In this document: positions 8,608-18,203 of the stretch, one piece after another
Layout of the letters: each line of letters starts with the position of its first letter
Position numbering within the stretch: the stretch's first letter is position 1
Assembly (NCBI RefSeq): GCF_030687145.1
Contig: NZ_CP117460.1
Coordinates: 5,580,001-5,644,000 of the forward strand
Reading direction: 5' to 3'
Length of the DNA: 64,000 bases
Origin: Pseudomonas sp. FP1742
Lineage (GTDB): Bacteria > Pseudomonadota > Gammaproteobacteria > Pseudomonadales > Pseudomonadaceae
Program-made: the position numbers and the translations under genes
The notes under the pieces: generated by a model
Database searches by the model: none
Told to the model about the DNA's origin: nothing
The model's input: only the letters and a program-made list of their open reading frames with translations

Positions 8608-8985
8608 ATGATTAAAGAAACACCGAATCCCCCAGAAACCGACGACGTTTCCCCCTACGAATCCCTCGATTCAAAAAAACTCCACGACGCCGCCAACCGC
8701 GCGCTCGATCACTACCTCAACCCAGCCGCCCTCAAATCCCCCGTGGCCCGCAAACCGAGCACGATGTTTATGGTTGCGCCGGATATCAAAGACGAAGACC
8801 TGTTGGCCCACACCTGTGAATCGTTGGCCCAGGCCAGCGTGATGGCGAGTGATTTTGCGGGGTATCTGGAAGGGCCGCACCGGCACACAGCGATGGCGAT
8901 TCAACAGATCGTCATGCTGGCGGAACTGGCGGTGAATCGGATGCTGGATAACGTGAGCGTGCCAAAACCTGCGCCACACAGCTGA
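8608..8985 (+). CDS. DUF6124 (formerly DUF3077) family protein
   Basis: 125 aa starting MIKETPNPPE, with GGAG 8 bases before the ATG. The acidic, proline-rich N-terminus and the central LHDAANRALDHYLNP segment, followed by a helical C-terminal half, are typical of this Pseudomonas-specific family of unknown function. Genomes of the group usually hold several paralogues. No membrane or secretion signal is seen. The frame is open upstream to 8308, but that part corresponds to the structured leader and is probably untranslated. Confidence 0.85.
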   Translation: MIKETPNPPETDDVSPYESLDSKKLHDAANRALDHYLNPAALKSPVARKPSTMFMVAPDIKDEDLLAHTCESLAQASVMASDFAGYLEGPHRHTAMAIQQIVMLAELAVNRMLDNVSVPKPAPHS

Positions 8986-8990
8986 TCCCC

Positions 8991-9081
8991 CTGTGGGAGC
9001 GGGCTTGCTCGCGAAGGCTTTCTTGCATTCAACATTCAGTTACCTGACACACCGCCTTCGCGAGCAAGCCCGCTCCCACAA
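8991..9081. repeat. REP pair
   Basis: A direct copy of the REP core at 8991-9018 faces an inverted copy at about 9055-9080, separated by some 36 bases. It lies between the stop of the DUF6124 gene and the terminator of the convergent lipoprotein gene. Confidence 0.93.
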
Positions 9082-9095
9082 TGGATCTGCGGGCA

Positions 9096-9133
9096 GAAAA
9101 AAACCCGGCGCCATCACTGGCACCGGGTTCTTT
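9096..9133 (-). terminator. Rho-independent terminator of the yajG-like gene
   Basis: On the minus strand AACCCGGTGCC pairs with GGCGCCGGGTT (one mismatch) and is followed by a run of T. It lies 18 bases downstream of the stop at 9151. Confidence 0.85.
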
Positions 9134-9150
9134 AAACAAGCCGCAAACCG

Positions 9151-9735
9151 TTACTCGGCAAGCACCTGACCAATCGTCGGGTCCTTGAACAAGCGGGTCA
9201 ACGCATCACTCAACACATCGCTGACCAGTTTGGTATTGGTTTCCTGGTTCGGCGCCATGCCAAAACGCTGATCCAGCGACGCACCATAACGACCGCTGTA
9301 ACGACGGTTGGCATTCTGCACATCCGAACGGAACGTTGCGCCAATCGTCGCCTCAGTCACATACAGGCCTTCTTTGGGCGACTGGTACTTCAGCTCGGCC
9401 AGGGTCACCGTCAATTGCGGTGCATTCAACGCATTGGCCGTCGGCGTAAAGCCCAGCAACCGTACGGCCGCCTCAGCCTGAGCCTGCAGTTTCGGCAGAA
9501 TCTGCGCGCCCTGCACAGTGATCGCACTGGTCTCCGGATACAGACCGCCACGGGTCCCCAGGGTTGGCGACGGACGGCCGTCCACCACACGCACCACCAC
9601 CGGCTGACCATGGCCGACCGGCGCCAGCTGAGCCGTCAGCTTGGGTTCCGGGTTCAGTTGTTGCGGGCTGTGGGCGCAGCCGACGAGGGTCAAACTGGTC
9701 ACAGTGATCAAACCGAACAACAGGCGTTGCAACAT
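9151..9735 (-). CDS. YajG family lipoprotein
   Basis: 194 aa from the ATG at 9735, which has GGAGAG 7-9 bases upstream and starts a lipoprotein signal with lipobox LVGC. The mature part matches the YajG family: a beta-rich domain with VVRVVDGRPSPTLGTRGG, then a conserved helical end. The function of YajG is unknown. The residue after the lipid Cys is Ala, so outer-membrane sorting is expected. Confidence 0.87.
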   Translation of the reverse strand: MLQRLLFGLITVTSLTLVGCAHSPQQLNPEPKLTAQLAPVGHGQPVVVRVVDGRPSPTLGTRGGLYPETSAITVQGAQILPKLQAQAEAAVRLLGFTPTANALNAPQLTVTLAELKYQSPKEGLYVTEATIGATFRSDVQNANRRYSGRYGASLDQRFGMAPNQETNTKLVSDVLSDALTRLFKDPTIGQVLAE

Positions 9736-9940
9736 GCTCTTCTCTCCAGAATCAGGCACTAACAGTGCCTGCAGTATAGCGGTGCGCCACTGTGGCGAAC
9801 TAGCTTCGCGCAATGATTACTGAAATCTCTGACAAACCCGGTACAGCGCGGTTCCTGTCACACTTTTGTCACCGCCCGGACACGCGCACGTCATCGCCCG
9901 CTGGCAACCTTCACGGCAGCTATCCACAAGGTACTTTGCC

Positions 9941-10174
9941 ATGCGTTTTCTCATCTCGATGTTCGCACCACGCCCGCTGCACCGCAGCTTCGCCCTGCTC
10001 GACCGTAATGGTCACTGCCAGGCCTTCAAGCAGTGCAGCCTCCAGCCCATGGGTGATGGCTGGGTCGAAATCGAAGAAATCCGCCTCAACTGGCTGCACC
10101 AGCCTTTGCCCGCCAGCGCCCGTGTCAGCCAGCACCCGCCACGTGCACACGCGCAGCAACTGCTGACCACCTGA
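9941..10174 (+). CDS. small conserved hypothetical protein
   Basis: 77 aa from the ATG at 9941 (AAGG lies 10 bases before). The sequence contains FALLDRNGHCQAFKQC and a WVEIEEIRLNWL stretch, and looks like a small soluble alpha/beta protein. No family recognised. It is divergent from the YajG-like gene. Confidence 0.6.
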   Translation: MRFLISMFAPRPLHRSFALLDRNGHCQAFKQCSLQPMGDGWVEIEEIRLNWLHQPLPASARVSQHPPRAHAQQLLTT

Positions 10175-10914
10175 CCGGACACCTAATAAAAGTCATTAAA
10201 CACGACCATTTCCCTGCGTTTCTTCGTTACAATCTCCCCCCGATTATAAGGACGTCTCCTGATCGGGCCTCGCAGCATCGTTCAATGCCCCGGTATTGAC
10301 ACCCCGAACCGCCCACAGAGAGCCGCCCACACAGATCGAGTGAAGCTGGCGTGCTTGCTGTTTCTCAAGCAAAACCCCCACTTTTCGCGAATCTGCAGAG
10401 CTGTCATTACGCTCGGTCACTGAGCTGTTTGCCCGTTTTGCCTGTCATGTATCCCATGGCGGCAATCCCTTCGGGCACGGTGCCAGGCTGGGACAGCCCT
10501 TTTTTGAGGTTCACGTCTTCAAAAGAGCGTGAAAAAAACGGGTTTTCACAACTTCACAAGAGTGTGGCGAGCAAATGAATAGTTTTGCGTCTGAACATGC
10601 ACCATTAGCGTCTACAACAGCCCAACGACACAGGACCGAGTATTCCTCGAACACCGGGGACTGAAGCCTGTCCACTACGGATTTGGTTGCACAAACGGAT
10701 GTCTCGACCATAAGTCGAATTGCCAGCCGCGCGCCGAAATGAGTTCATGTGACTCTTGAGGCCAGGCCGCATGCATCCGTCGAAGTTGCGAAAAATTGCG
10801 AAGATTCGGACATGGCGATCCTGGCCATGGGTACCTGGGGCATCACTGACACGCCCCGGAACGCCTGGCAGCTATGCCGACAATTTGGTGCTGCAGATTT
10901 TGGAGACGCGTTAA
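10175..10914 (+). other. long leader/intergenic region before mqo
   Basis: 740 bases without a convincing gene. Near 10486-10505 a 5-bp hairpin GGCTG/CAGCC followed by C and six T resembles a weak terminator or attenuator. At 10575-10664 there is a possible short ORF. A/T-rich sequence around 10190-10250, with TTATAAG at about 10243, may hold the promoter. I see no tRNA, repeat or recognised riboswitch. Confidence 0.5.
10575..10664 (+). CDS. possible 29-residue leader peptide upstream of mqo
   Basis: A short frame MNSFASEHAP... of 29 codons begins 8 bases after a GGCGAG that could serve as ribosome-binding site. It ends about 250 bases before mqo. Composition (many Ser, Thr, Ala) is not that of a typical attenuator peptide. 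Translation is uncertain; it could be a small protein, an upstream ORF or chance. Confidence 0.25.
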   Translation: MNSFASEHAPLASTTAQRHRTEYSSNTGD

Positions 10915-12423
10915 ATGGCGCATAACGAAGCAGTCGACGTAGTACTGGTTGGGGCCGGCATCATGAGTGCCACCCTTGCTGTACTGCTCAAAGAGCTCGA
11001 CCCCGCGATCAAGCTGGAAGTCGTCGAGCTGATGGATTCCGGTGCCGCGGAGAGTTCCAATCCGTGGAACAACGCCGGTACCGGTCACGCCGGGCTGTGT
11101 GAGCTGAACTACACACCGCAGGCCGCTGACGGCACCGTCGACATCAAGAAAGCCGTGCACATCAACACCCAGTTCGAGGTGTCGAAGCAGTTCTGGTCCT
11201 ACCTGACCAAGAAAGGCACCTTCGGTTCGTGCAAATCGTTCATCAGCCCGGTGCCGCACCTGAGCTTCGTGCAGGGTGAGAATGGCGTGTCCTTCCTCAA
11301 GGAACGCTTCAAGACCCTGAGCAAGCACCATGCCTTCTCGGACATGGAATACACCGAAGACAAAGCCAAGATGGCCGAGTGGATGCCGTTGATGATGCCG
11401 GGCCGTCCGGCCGACGAAGTCCTCGCCGCCACCCGCGTGATGAACGGCACCGACGTCAACTTCGGCGCCCTGACCAACCAACTGCTCAAGCACCTGACCA
11501 GCGCACCCGATGCCCAGGTCAAGTACTGCAAGCGCGTCACCGGCCTGAAGCGTAACAACGGCGGCTGGACCGTCAGCATCAAGGACGTCAATAGCGGCAA
11601 CACCCGTGAAGTCGACGCCAAGTTCGTCTTCCTCGGCGCTGGCGGCGCGGCGCTGCCACTGCTGCAAGCCTCGGGCATCGAAGAAAGCAAAGGCTTCGGC
11701 GGCTTCCCGATCAGCGGTCAGTGGCTGCGTTGCGACAACCCGGAAGTGGTCAAGCACCACCAGGCAAAAGTCTACAGCCAGGCGGCAGTGGGTTCGCCAC
11801 CGATGTCGGTGCCGCACCTGGACACCCGTGTGGTCGATGGCAAGAAGTCCCTGCTGTTCGGACCTTACGCCGGCTTCACCACCAAGTTCCTCAAGCACGG
11901 CTCCTTCATGGACCTGCCGATGTCGGTCCGCGCCGGCAACATCGGCCCAATGCTGGCCGTGGCGAAAAACAACATGGACCTGACCAAGTACCTGGTCAGC
12001 GAAGTGATGCAGTCGATGGAGCAGCGCCTGGAATCCCTGCGCCGCTTTTATCCACAGGCGAAAGCCGAAGACTGGCGCCTGGAAGTGGCCGGCCAACGGG
12101 TGCAGATCATCAAGAAAGACCCGAAGAAAGGCGGCGTTCTGCAGTTCGGTACGGAACTGGTTGCGGCCAAGGACGGTTCCCTGGCCGCCCTGCTCGGCGC
12201 GTCCCCAGGTGCCTCGGTGACCGTTTCGATCATGCTGGAACTGATCGAGAAGTGCTTCCCGAACAAGGCCAAGGGCGAATGGGCTGCCAAACTGGCGGAA
12301 ATCTTCCCGGCTCGGGAAAAGGTCCTGGAAACCGATGCTGCGCTGTATCGCAAGATCAATACGCAGAACAACGTCGCGCTGGAACTGGTTGAAGCAAGCA
12401 GCGAAACCCAAAGCTACGCTTGA
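10915..12423 (+). CDS. mqo: malate:quinone oxidoreductase
   Basis: 502 aa. The N-terminal FAD-binding motif is [17 protein letters not shown] and the family segment [22 protein letters not shown] follows. The enzyme is a peripheral membrane flavoprotein that oxidises L-malate to oxaloacetate and passes electrons to ubiquinone, replacing or supplementing NAD-dependent malate dehydrogenase. Length is normal for the family. Position next to the PA4642-like gene makes it the counterpart of P. aeruginosa mqoB (PA4640). GGAG precedes the ATG by 7 bases. A strong terminator follows. Confidence 0.96.
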   Translation: MAHNEAVDVVLVGAGIMSATLAVLLKELDPAIKLEVVELMDSGAAESSNPWNNAGTGHAGLCELNYTPQAADGTVDIKKAVHINTQFEVSKQFWSYLTKKGTFGSCKSFISPVPHLSFVQGENGVSFLKERFKTLSKHHAFSDMEYTEDKAKMAEWMPLMMPGRPADEVLAATRVMNGTDVNFGALTNQLLKHLTSAPDAQVKYCKRVTGLKRNNGGWTVSIKDVNSGNTREVDAKFVFLGAGGAALPLLQASGIEESKGFGGFPISGQWLRCDNPEVVKHHQAKVYSQAAVGSPPMSVPHLDTRVVDGKKSLLFGPYAGFTTKFLKHGSFMDLPMSVRAGNIGPMLAVAKNNMDLTKYLVSEVMQSMEQRLESLRRFYPQAKAEDWRLEVAGQRVQIIKKDPKKGGVLQFGTELVAAKDGSLAALLGASPGASVTVSIMLELIEKCFPNKAKGEWAAKLAEIFPAREKVLETDAALYRKINTQNNVALELVEASSETQSYA

Positions 12424-12433
12424 TTCGGCGGCA

Positions 12434-12474
12434 TAAAAAACGCCCCGTCCTCATTGAGGGCGGGGCGTTTTTTT
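12434..12474 (+). terminator. Rho-independent terminator of mqo
   Basis: Exact stem CGCCCCG (12441-12447) / CGGGGCG (12461-12467) extended by A and T runs, ending in seven T. It begins 11 bases after the mqo stop. Confidence 0.95.
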
Positions 12475-12520
12475 ATGGGCTGTGCAACAGATGGCCTTAA
12501 GATCCTCGGTGTTAGTTACA

Positions 12521-12600
12521 CCGCCTTCGCGAGCAAGCCCGCTCCCACAGTGGATCGGCGTACACAAATCAAATGTGGGAGCGGGCTTGCTCGCGAAGGG
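12521..12600. repeat. REP pair
   Basis: Inverted REP copy at about 12524-12549 and direct copy at about 12573-12600 with a 20-25 base spacer. It lies between the mqo terminator and the convergent PA4642-like gene. Confidence 0.92.
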
Positions 12601-12649
12601 GACAGCACAAGCACCAACCAACTCAGGGCAACAACTGGTGTGTCTGAGG

Positions 12650-12937
12650 TTAACCGCGAGCCTTCTCGATCAACTCGATGTACTCGGCCGCGTTGCGTTG
12701 ATCCTGAATCAGTGCCACGAAATCATTGCCGTGCTCATCCTTGCCGTCCAGATCGTAGCCGGCTTCGACAAAGAACGTCAGAAAACGCTCGAAGTCATCG
12801 ATGCGCAGGCCGCGGTACGCCTTGATCAGTTTGTGCAGCGACGGTGAAGTGGCGTCGACCGGCTCGAAATCGAGGAACAGTTTGATCTGCGCATCGCCGA
12901 TCTCGTCACCAATCACTTGCTTCTTATCTTTACGCAT
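12650..12937 (-). CDS. PA4642 family protein
   Basis: 95 aa starting MRKDKKQVIGDEIGD, matching the Pseudomonas PA4642 family of unknown function. The core LIKAYRGLRIDDFERFLTFFVEAGYDLDGKDEHG is helical and ankyrin-like in rhythm, ending in LIQDQRNAAEYIELI. The protein is soluble. The neighbouring mqo supports the PA4640-PA4642 match. Confidence 0.85.
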   Translation of the reverse strand: MRKDKKQVIGDEIGDAQIKLFLDFEPVDATSPSLHKLIKAYRGLRIDDFERFLTFFVEAGYDLDGKDEHGNDFVALIQDQRNAAEYIELIEKARG

Positions 12938-13000
12938 TGCCGACTCCAGCTCGCAGACATTTCACAGGGCGGGCAGTTTACCCCCGCACGGCCATGGGGC

Positions 13001-13486
13001 TCAACGCGGACGAACGCTGCCGGTGTGCAGATCGGCCCAGATATGGCCGTTGGCGTAATTCAAAAACTGGCAATACACCGTTTCGTTGCGCAGCAAGTCG
13101 ATCACCACGCGGTACTGGGCCAGCGGGTAATAGAGCGTCAGGGTTTTGCTCTTGTCGTCGTAGATCGGCTTTTTCAGGCTTTTGCTTTCGCCATCGAAGT
13201 TGACCAGCACCTGGCTGATGGTCGCGCCCTTGTTCAAGGGTTTGCCCTTGAGGCGGATCAGCAGCGGTGAGGTGACCGGGATCGGCTGTTGGTTGGACTG
13301 ACGCTGGCTACCCAGGACCACCGAATACTCGGTGACCTGCAACAGTTGTTGTTGCTCGGGTTCGGCGTCACGCAGCGTCAAGTCGTCCGGGGGCAAAAAC
13401 TGCACGTGCATCGGTGCCGGGGCAGCGGCCAGGGGCAGGCTGAAGACCAACATCAGGGCGGCGCAGCTGCGGATCAAAAGACTCAT
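13001..13486 (-). CDS. conserved hypothetical exported protein
   Basis: 161 aa from the ATG at 13486 (GGAG 7-10 bases before). A signal peptide with cleavage after LAAA is clear, followed by a beta-rich domain with no membrane segment. Expected to be periplasmic. In P. aeruginosa synteny this falls near PA4643. No function can be given. Confidence 0.75.
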   Translation of the reverse strand: MSLLIRSCAALMLVFSLPLAAAPAPMHVQFLPPDDLTLRDAEPEQQQLLQVTEYSVVLGSQRQSNQQPIPVTSPLLIRLKGKPLNKGATISQVLVNFDGESKSLKKPIYDDKSKTLTLYYPLAQYRVVIDLLRNETVYCQFLNYANGHIWADLHTGSVRPR

Positions 13487-13636
13487 GACAGGCTCCAGGG
13501 ACGAGGCCGAGCACTCTAACATGTGATCAATCGAGCGAATAACCGATCCAGATCAATACTCTGGAAGGCAAGGCTGGCCATACTGAAAGAGCCTTCAGCC
13601 CTGTTTCGACGGCGCGCCGTCTACTGTGGAGTCCCC

Positions 13637-15358
13637 ATGCCATTCTCCATCCCCCCGTTATTCGCCGCCTGGCGTCAGACCCTGCGTGCAGGTTATAGCC
13701 TCAGACGCCTGCGCGGCGATATCAGTGCCGGGGTGACGGTAGGGATTATCGCCATCCCCCTGGCCATGGCCCTGGCGATTGCGGTGGGCGTAGCGCCCCA
13801 GCAAGGTTTGTATACGGTGCTGATCGCCGCCCCCCTGATCGCACTGACGGGAGGCTCGCGCTTCAACGTCAGCGGGCCGACAGCCGCGTTCGTGGTGATA
13901 CTGCTGCCGATCACCCAGCAATACGGTCTGGGCGGCCTGCTGCTTTGCACCATGCTTGCCGGGGCAATCCTGATTGCCTTGGGGCTGATTCGGGCCGGGC
14001 GGCTGATTCAGTACATCCCTTATCCGGTGACCCTGGGCTTTACCGCCGGGATCGGTATTGTCATCGCCACCCTCCAATTGAAGGATTTGCTGGGCCTGAG
14101 TACCACCGGGCATGCCGAGCATTACATCGAGCAATTAGGTGCGCTGCTCCAGGCATTACCCAGCGCCCGCCTGGGGGACGGGATCATTGGAGTTATGTGC
14201 CTGGCGGTTCTGATCGTCTGGCCGCGCTTCGTGCCACGAATTCCGGGGCATCTGGTGGCACTGGCCGTCGGCGCGTTGCTGGGGCTGGCCCTGGAAAGCG
14301 GCGGGTTACCGATTGCGACGCTGGGCGAACGCTTCAGCTATATCGTCGATGGCGTCAGCCACCCTGGCATTCCGCCGTTTCTGCCGAGCTTCGACTGGCC
14401 GTGGAATCTGCCAGGCCCCAATGGTCAGCCGCTGCATTTGTCTTACGACCTGATCCGCCAATTAATGGCGCCAGCGTTCGCCATTGCCATGCTCGGCGCC
14501 ATCGAATCGTTGTTGTGCGCGGTGGTAGCCGATGGCATGACGGGCAGCAAACATGACCCCAATGCCGAACTCCTGGGTCAGGGCATCGGTAACCTGGTCG
14601 CCCCGTTGTTCGGCGGCATTACCGCCACCGCGGCGATCGCCCGCAGCGCCACCAACGTGCGCAGCGGGGCGTTTTCGCCATTGGCGGCAATTATCCACAG
14701 TGCGGTGGTGCTGCTGGCGATACTCGTCCTCGCCCCGCTGTTCAGCTACTTGCCGATGGCCGCGCTGGCGGCACTGCTCGTGATGGTGGCGTGGAACATG
14801 AGCGAGGCCCGGCATGTCGTGCACACCTTGCGCATCGCACCACGCAGCGATGTACTGGTCTTGCTGACCTGTCTGAGCCTGACAGTGCTGTTCGACATGG
14901 TGCTGGCCGTTGCCGTTGGGCTGTTGCTGGCCGCCGGGTTGTTCATCAAGCGCATGAGCGACCTCACCGACACCGCCGAGCTGCCTCGCGAATTCCATCA
15001 AGCCTTGCAGGATATGCCGGAGCATGTTCGTTGCTATGCGATACGCGGGCCGCTGTTTTTCGGCGCTGCGGAAAAAGCCCTGGGCGTGCTGCGCAAATTC
15101 AGCCCGGAGGTCAAAGTGGTGATTGTCGAGATGAGTGCCGTGTCCATGCTGGACATGACAGCGCTGGCGGCTTTCGACAACATCCTCAGGGATTACCGCA
15201 CCGACGGCATCGGCCTGATTCTGGTGGGGACGGCTGCGCGGGTGCGCCTGAAATTCAGGCGCGCAGGAATCCATCGGGAACAGCGCCAGTTGGCTTACGT
15301 GAACAACCTGGAACAGGCTCGACGCAAAAGCGAACGCTGGCTCGCCGGGCAGGACTGA
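13637..15358 (+). CDS. SulP family inorganic anion transporter
   Basis: 573 aa. The N-terminal segment RLRGDISAGVTVGIIAIPLAMALAIAVGVAPQ holds the SulP signature, and the membrane domain (about 20-430, 12-14 helices) contains NVSGPTAAF. A cytoplasmic STAS domain occupies the C-terminal 110 residues (RCYAIRGPLFFGAA, VEMSAVSMLDMTAL). The family carries sulfate, bicarbonate or dicarboxylates, and the exact substrate is not evident. The ATG at 13637 has TGGAG 7-11 bases upstream. An open frame extends to 13523 without a good start. Transcribed alone and divergent from the exported-protein gene. Confidence 0.92.
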   Translation: MPFSIPPLFAAWRQTLRAGYSLRRLRGDISAGVTVGIIAIPLAMALAIAVGVAPQQGLYTVLIAAPLIALTGGSRFNVSGPTAAFVVILLPITQQYGLGGLLLCTMLAGAILIALGLIRAGRLIQYIPYPVTLGFTAGIGIVIATLQLKDLLGLSTTGHAEHYIEQLGALLQALPSARLGDGIIGVMCLAVLIVWPRFVPRIPGHLVALAVGALLGLALESGGLPIATLGERFSYIVDGVSHPGIPPFLPSFDWPWNLPGPNGQPLHLSYDLIRQLMAPAFAIAMLGAIESLLCAVVADGMTGSKHDPNAELLGQGIGNLVAPLFGGITATAAIARSATNVRSGAFSPLAAIIHSAVVLLAILVLAPLFSYLPMAALAALLVMVAWNMSEARHVVHTLRIAPRSDVLVLLTCLSLTVLFDMVLAVAVGLLLAAGLFIKRMSDLTDTAELPREFHQALQDMPEHVRCYAIRGPLFFGAAEKALGVLRKFSPEVKVVIVEMSAVSMLDMTALAAFDNILRDYRTDGIGLILVGTAARVRLKFRRAGIHREQRQLAYVNNLEQARRKSERWLAGQD

Positions 15359-15418
15359 ACACGCAGTTCAAGCGAACTGCGCACGGCGGTAAAAACCGCC
15401 CCCGGACAGTCGCCCTGC

Positions 15419-15976
15419 TTACATGCCTTTAACGGCAAAAATCCCGTTGGCGTTACGCCAGTAGCCTTTGTAGTCCATGCCGTAACCGAAGATGTAACGG
15501 TCGATGCACGGCAGGCCGACGAAATCGGCTTTCAGGTCCGGGCGAGCCTTGCGGTCGTGGTCCTTGTCGATCAGCACGGCGGTGTGCACTTTGCGGGCAC
15601 CGGCGTGTTTGCAGAAGTCGATGATCGCGCCCAGGGTGTGACCTTCGTCGAGGATGTCGTCGATGATCAGCACGTCGCGGTCGATGAACGAAACTTCCGG
15701 CTTGGCTTTCCAGAACAGATCGCCGCCGCTGGTTTCGTTGCGATAGCGGGTGGCGTGCAGGTAGGACGCTTCCAGCGGGAATTGCAGATGGGTGAGCAGC
15801 TTGCCGGCGAAAATCAGGCCGCCGTTCATCACACAGAACACCACCGGATTGCTTTCAGCCAGTTGTTCGTTGATGTGTGCACCGACGCGGGCGATGGCCG
15901 CCTCGACTTCAGCTTCGGTGTACAGGCAGTCAGCCTCTCGCATGATTTGACGGATATGCTCGAGATCAGCGGACAT
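15419..15976 (-). CDS. hpt: hypoxanthine(-guanine) phosphoribosyltransferase
   Basis: 185 aa from ATG 15976 (TTGGAG upstream). The PRPP-binding loop is VLIIDDILDEGHTLGAI, preceded by FCVMNGGLIF. The enzyme transfers the phosphoribosyl group from PRPP to hypoxanthine or guanine for purine salvage. It corresponds to PA4645 in synteny. Divergent from upp, forming a nucleobase-salvage locus with upp-uraA. Confidence 0.92.
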   Translation of the reverse strand: MSADLEHIRQIMREADCLYTEAEVEAAIARVGAHINEQLAESNPVVFCVMNGGLIFAGKLLTHLQFPLEASYLHATRYRNETSGGDLFWKAKPEVSFIDRDVLIIDDILDEGHTLGAIIDFCKHAGARKVHTAVLIDKDHDRKARPDLKADFVGLPCIDRYIFGYGMDYKGYWRNANGIFAVKGM

Positions 15977-16152
15977 GGCGCTCTCCAAGGGGTTTGAGGG
16001 GGAGGGACGGATTCGGAAAAGCGGGCAAAGGTACGCATCCCGCACGGCCAGATCAAGCGTTTGTGGACTAACGTACTGTATGTCTATAGGACAACACCCT
16101 CGGATAGATTAATCTAGGCCGGTTTTTTTGCCCGCCGCCGGAGCCTTTCCCC

Positions 16153-16791
16153 ATGCCCATCCGTGAGATCCGCCATCCGCTGATCCGTCATAAACTTGGC
16201 CTTATGCGCCGCGCCGACATCAGCACGAAGAATTTCCGTGAGCTCGCTCAGGAAGTCGGCGCCCTGCTGACCTATGAAGCCACCAAAGACCTGCCGCTGG
16301 AAAGCTACGACATCGAAGGCTGGTGCGGCACGGTGTCGGTGGAGAAAATCGCCGGCAAGAAAATTACCGTGGTGCCGATCCTGCGTGCCGGTATCGGCAT
16401 GCTCGAAGGCGTACTGAGCCTGATCCCGGGCGCCAAGGTCAGCGCGGTAGGCGTGGCCCGCAACGAGGAAACCCTCGAAGCCCACACCTACCTGGAAAAA
16501 CTGGTGCCGGAAATCGACGAGCGCCTGGCGATGATCATCGACCCGATGCTCGCCACCGGCGGCTCGATGGTCGCCACCATCGATTTGCTGAAAAAGGCTG
16601 GCTGCAAAGACATCCGGGCGATGGTGTTGGTGGCCGCTCCCGAAGGCATCGCCGCTGTGGAGAAGGCTCACCCGGACGTGACCATCTACACCGCTTCCAT
16701 TGACCAGAAACTGAATGAACACGGTTACATCATCCCAGGCTTGGGCGATGCCGGTGACAAGATCTTCGGCACCAAGCAAAAGGACGCGTGA
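16153..16791 (+). CDS. upp: uracil phosphoribosyltransferase
   Basis: 212 aa of normal length. It carries the PRPP loop [17 protein letters not shown] and the uracil-binding end [17 protein letters not shown]. The enzyme makes UMP from uracil and PRPP. The uracil permease gene follows two bases after its stop, so the two form an operon. Ribosome-binding site GGAG lies 13 bases before the ATG. Confidence 0.97.
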   Translation: MPIREIRHPLIRHKLGLMRRADISTKNFRELAQEVGALLTYEATKDLPLESYDIEGWCGTVSVEKIAGKKITVVPILRAGIGMLEGVLSLIPGAKVSAVGVARNEETLEAHTYLEKLVPEIDERLAMIIDPMLATGGSMVATIDLLKKAGCKDIRAMVLVAAPEGIAAVEKAHPDVTIYTASIDQKLNEHGYIIPGLGDAGDKIFGTKQKDA

Positions 16792-16793
16792 CC

Positions 16794-18068
16794 ATGCAGC
16801 AAGAGTTCAACGATCCGCTCTGGCGCACGGTACTGTCCGGCGCGCAGATGCTGTTCGTGGCCTTCGGCGCCCTGGTGTTGATGCCGCTGATTACCGGCCT
16901 CGACCCGAACGTGGCGCTGTTCACCGCAGGCCTTGGGACGATTCTGTTCCAGGTGGTCACCGGGCGTCAGGTACCGGTGTTCCTCGCTTCGAGCTTTGCC
17001 TTCATCACCCCGATCATTCTCGCCAAAGGCCAGTTCGGCCTCGCGGCGACCATGGGCGGCGTGATGGCGGCGGGTTTCGTCTACACCTTCCTCGGCCTTG
17101 CCGTGAAGATCAAGGGCACCGGGTTCATCGACCGCTTGCTGCCTCCGGTGGTGATTGGCCCGGTGATCATCTCCATTGGCCTGGCCATGGCGCCGATTGC
17201 CGCCAACATGGCAATGGGCAAGGCCGGCGATGGCACCGAGCTGATTCATTACCAGACGGCGATGATGATTTCGATGCCGGCGCTGCTGACCACCCTGATC
17301 GTCGCGGTGTTCGGCAAAGGTATTTTCCGCCTGGTACCGATCATTTCCGGAGTGCTGGTGGGTTTCGCCATGGCGTTCTACTTCGGCGTGGTCGATACCG
17401 CAAAGATTGCCGCGGCACCGTGGTTCGCAATTCCACACTTCACGGCACCGGAATTCAACTGGCAGGCAATTTTGTTCATCGTTCCGGTGGCCCTGGCTCC
17501 GGCTATCGAGCACATCGGCGGCGTGATTGCCGTGGGTAGCGTGACCGGTCGTGATTACCTGAAAAAGCCCGGCCTGCACCGCACTCTGCTCGGCGATGGC
17601 ATTGCCACCACCGCAGCCGGCCTGTTCGGTGGCCCGCCCAACACCACTTACGCCGAAGTGACCGGCGCGGTGATGCTGACCAAAAACTACAACCCGAAAA
17701 TCATGACCTGGGCAGCGATCTTCGCCATCAGCCTGGCGTTCATCGGCAAGTTCGGCGCACTGCTGCAAAGCATCCCGGTGCCGGTGATGGGCGGGATTCT
17801 CTGCCTGTTGTTCGGCTCGATTGCCGCGGTGGGGATGAACACCATGATTCGCCACAAGATCGACCTGGGCGAAGCACGCAATCTGGTGATTGTCTCGGTG
17901 ACGCTGGTATTCGGGATCGGCGGCATGCTGGTCGGCACCGGTACCGGCCCGGACGATTTCGGCCTCAAAGGCATCGCGCTGTGCGCGGTGGTGGCGATTG
18001 CACTGAACCTGTTGCTGCCGGGCAATGACAGCTGGAAGCACAAGAAGGCGGATGAGCCGCTGTTGTAA
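16794..18068 (+). CDS. uraA: uracil permease
   Basis: 424 aa of the NCS2 (nucleobase:cation symporter 2) family. The substrate-site stretch VALAPAIEHIGGVIAVGSVTGR and the FGGPPNTTYAE motif are present, along with about 14 membrane segments. It imports uracil for Upp. The ATG at 16794 is 9 bases after AAGGA; a GTG at 16788 overlapping the upp stop is less likely. Confidence 0.95.
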   Translation: MQQEFNDPLWRTVLSGAQMLFVAFGALVLMPLITGLDPNVALFTAGLGTILFQVVTGRQVPVFLASSFAFITPIILAKGQFGLAATMGGVMAAGFVYTFLGLAVKIKGTGFIDRLLPPVVIGPVIISIGLAMAPIAANMAMGKAGDGTELIHYQTAMMISMPALLTTLIVAVFGKGIFRLVPIISGVLVGFAMAFYFGVVDTAKIAAAPWFAIPHFTAPEFNWQAILFIVPVALAPAIEHIGGVIAVGSVTGRDYLKKPGLHRTLLGDGIATTAAGLFGGPPNTTYAEVTGAVMLTKNYNPKIMTWAAIFAISLAFIGKFGALLQSIPVPVMGGILCLLFGSIAAVGMNTMIRHKIDLGEARNLVIVSVTLVFGIGGMLVGTGTGPDDFGLKGIALCAVVAIALNLLLPGNDSWKHKKADEPLL

Positions 18069-18100
18069 GGGCTTAAGTTCTTTGTTGTTTGAGAGATAGC

Positions 18101-18200
18101 TTTCGCGAGCAAGCCCGCTCCCACATTAGATAGTCGGTGAGCACTGATTTTTTTGTTCGACACCGATCAAATATGGGAGCGGGCGGGCTTGCCCGCGAAG
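18101..18200. repeat. REP pair with one altered copy
   Basis: An inverted REP copy at 18101-18125 faces a copy at about 18173-18200 that reads GGGAGCGGGCGGGCTTGCCC, with an extra GGGC compared with the standard core. It lies between convergent uraA and hemH, touching the hemH stop region. Confidence 0.88.
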
Positions 18201-18203
18201 CTT

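Noticed and set aside
10351..10578. 75-codon frame in the mqo leader
   Set aside because: No ribosome-binding site and no protein-like composition.
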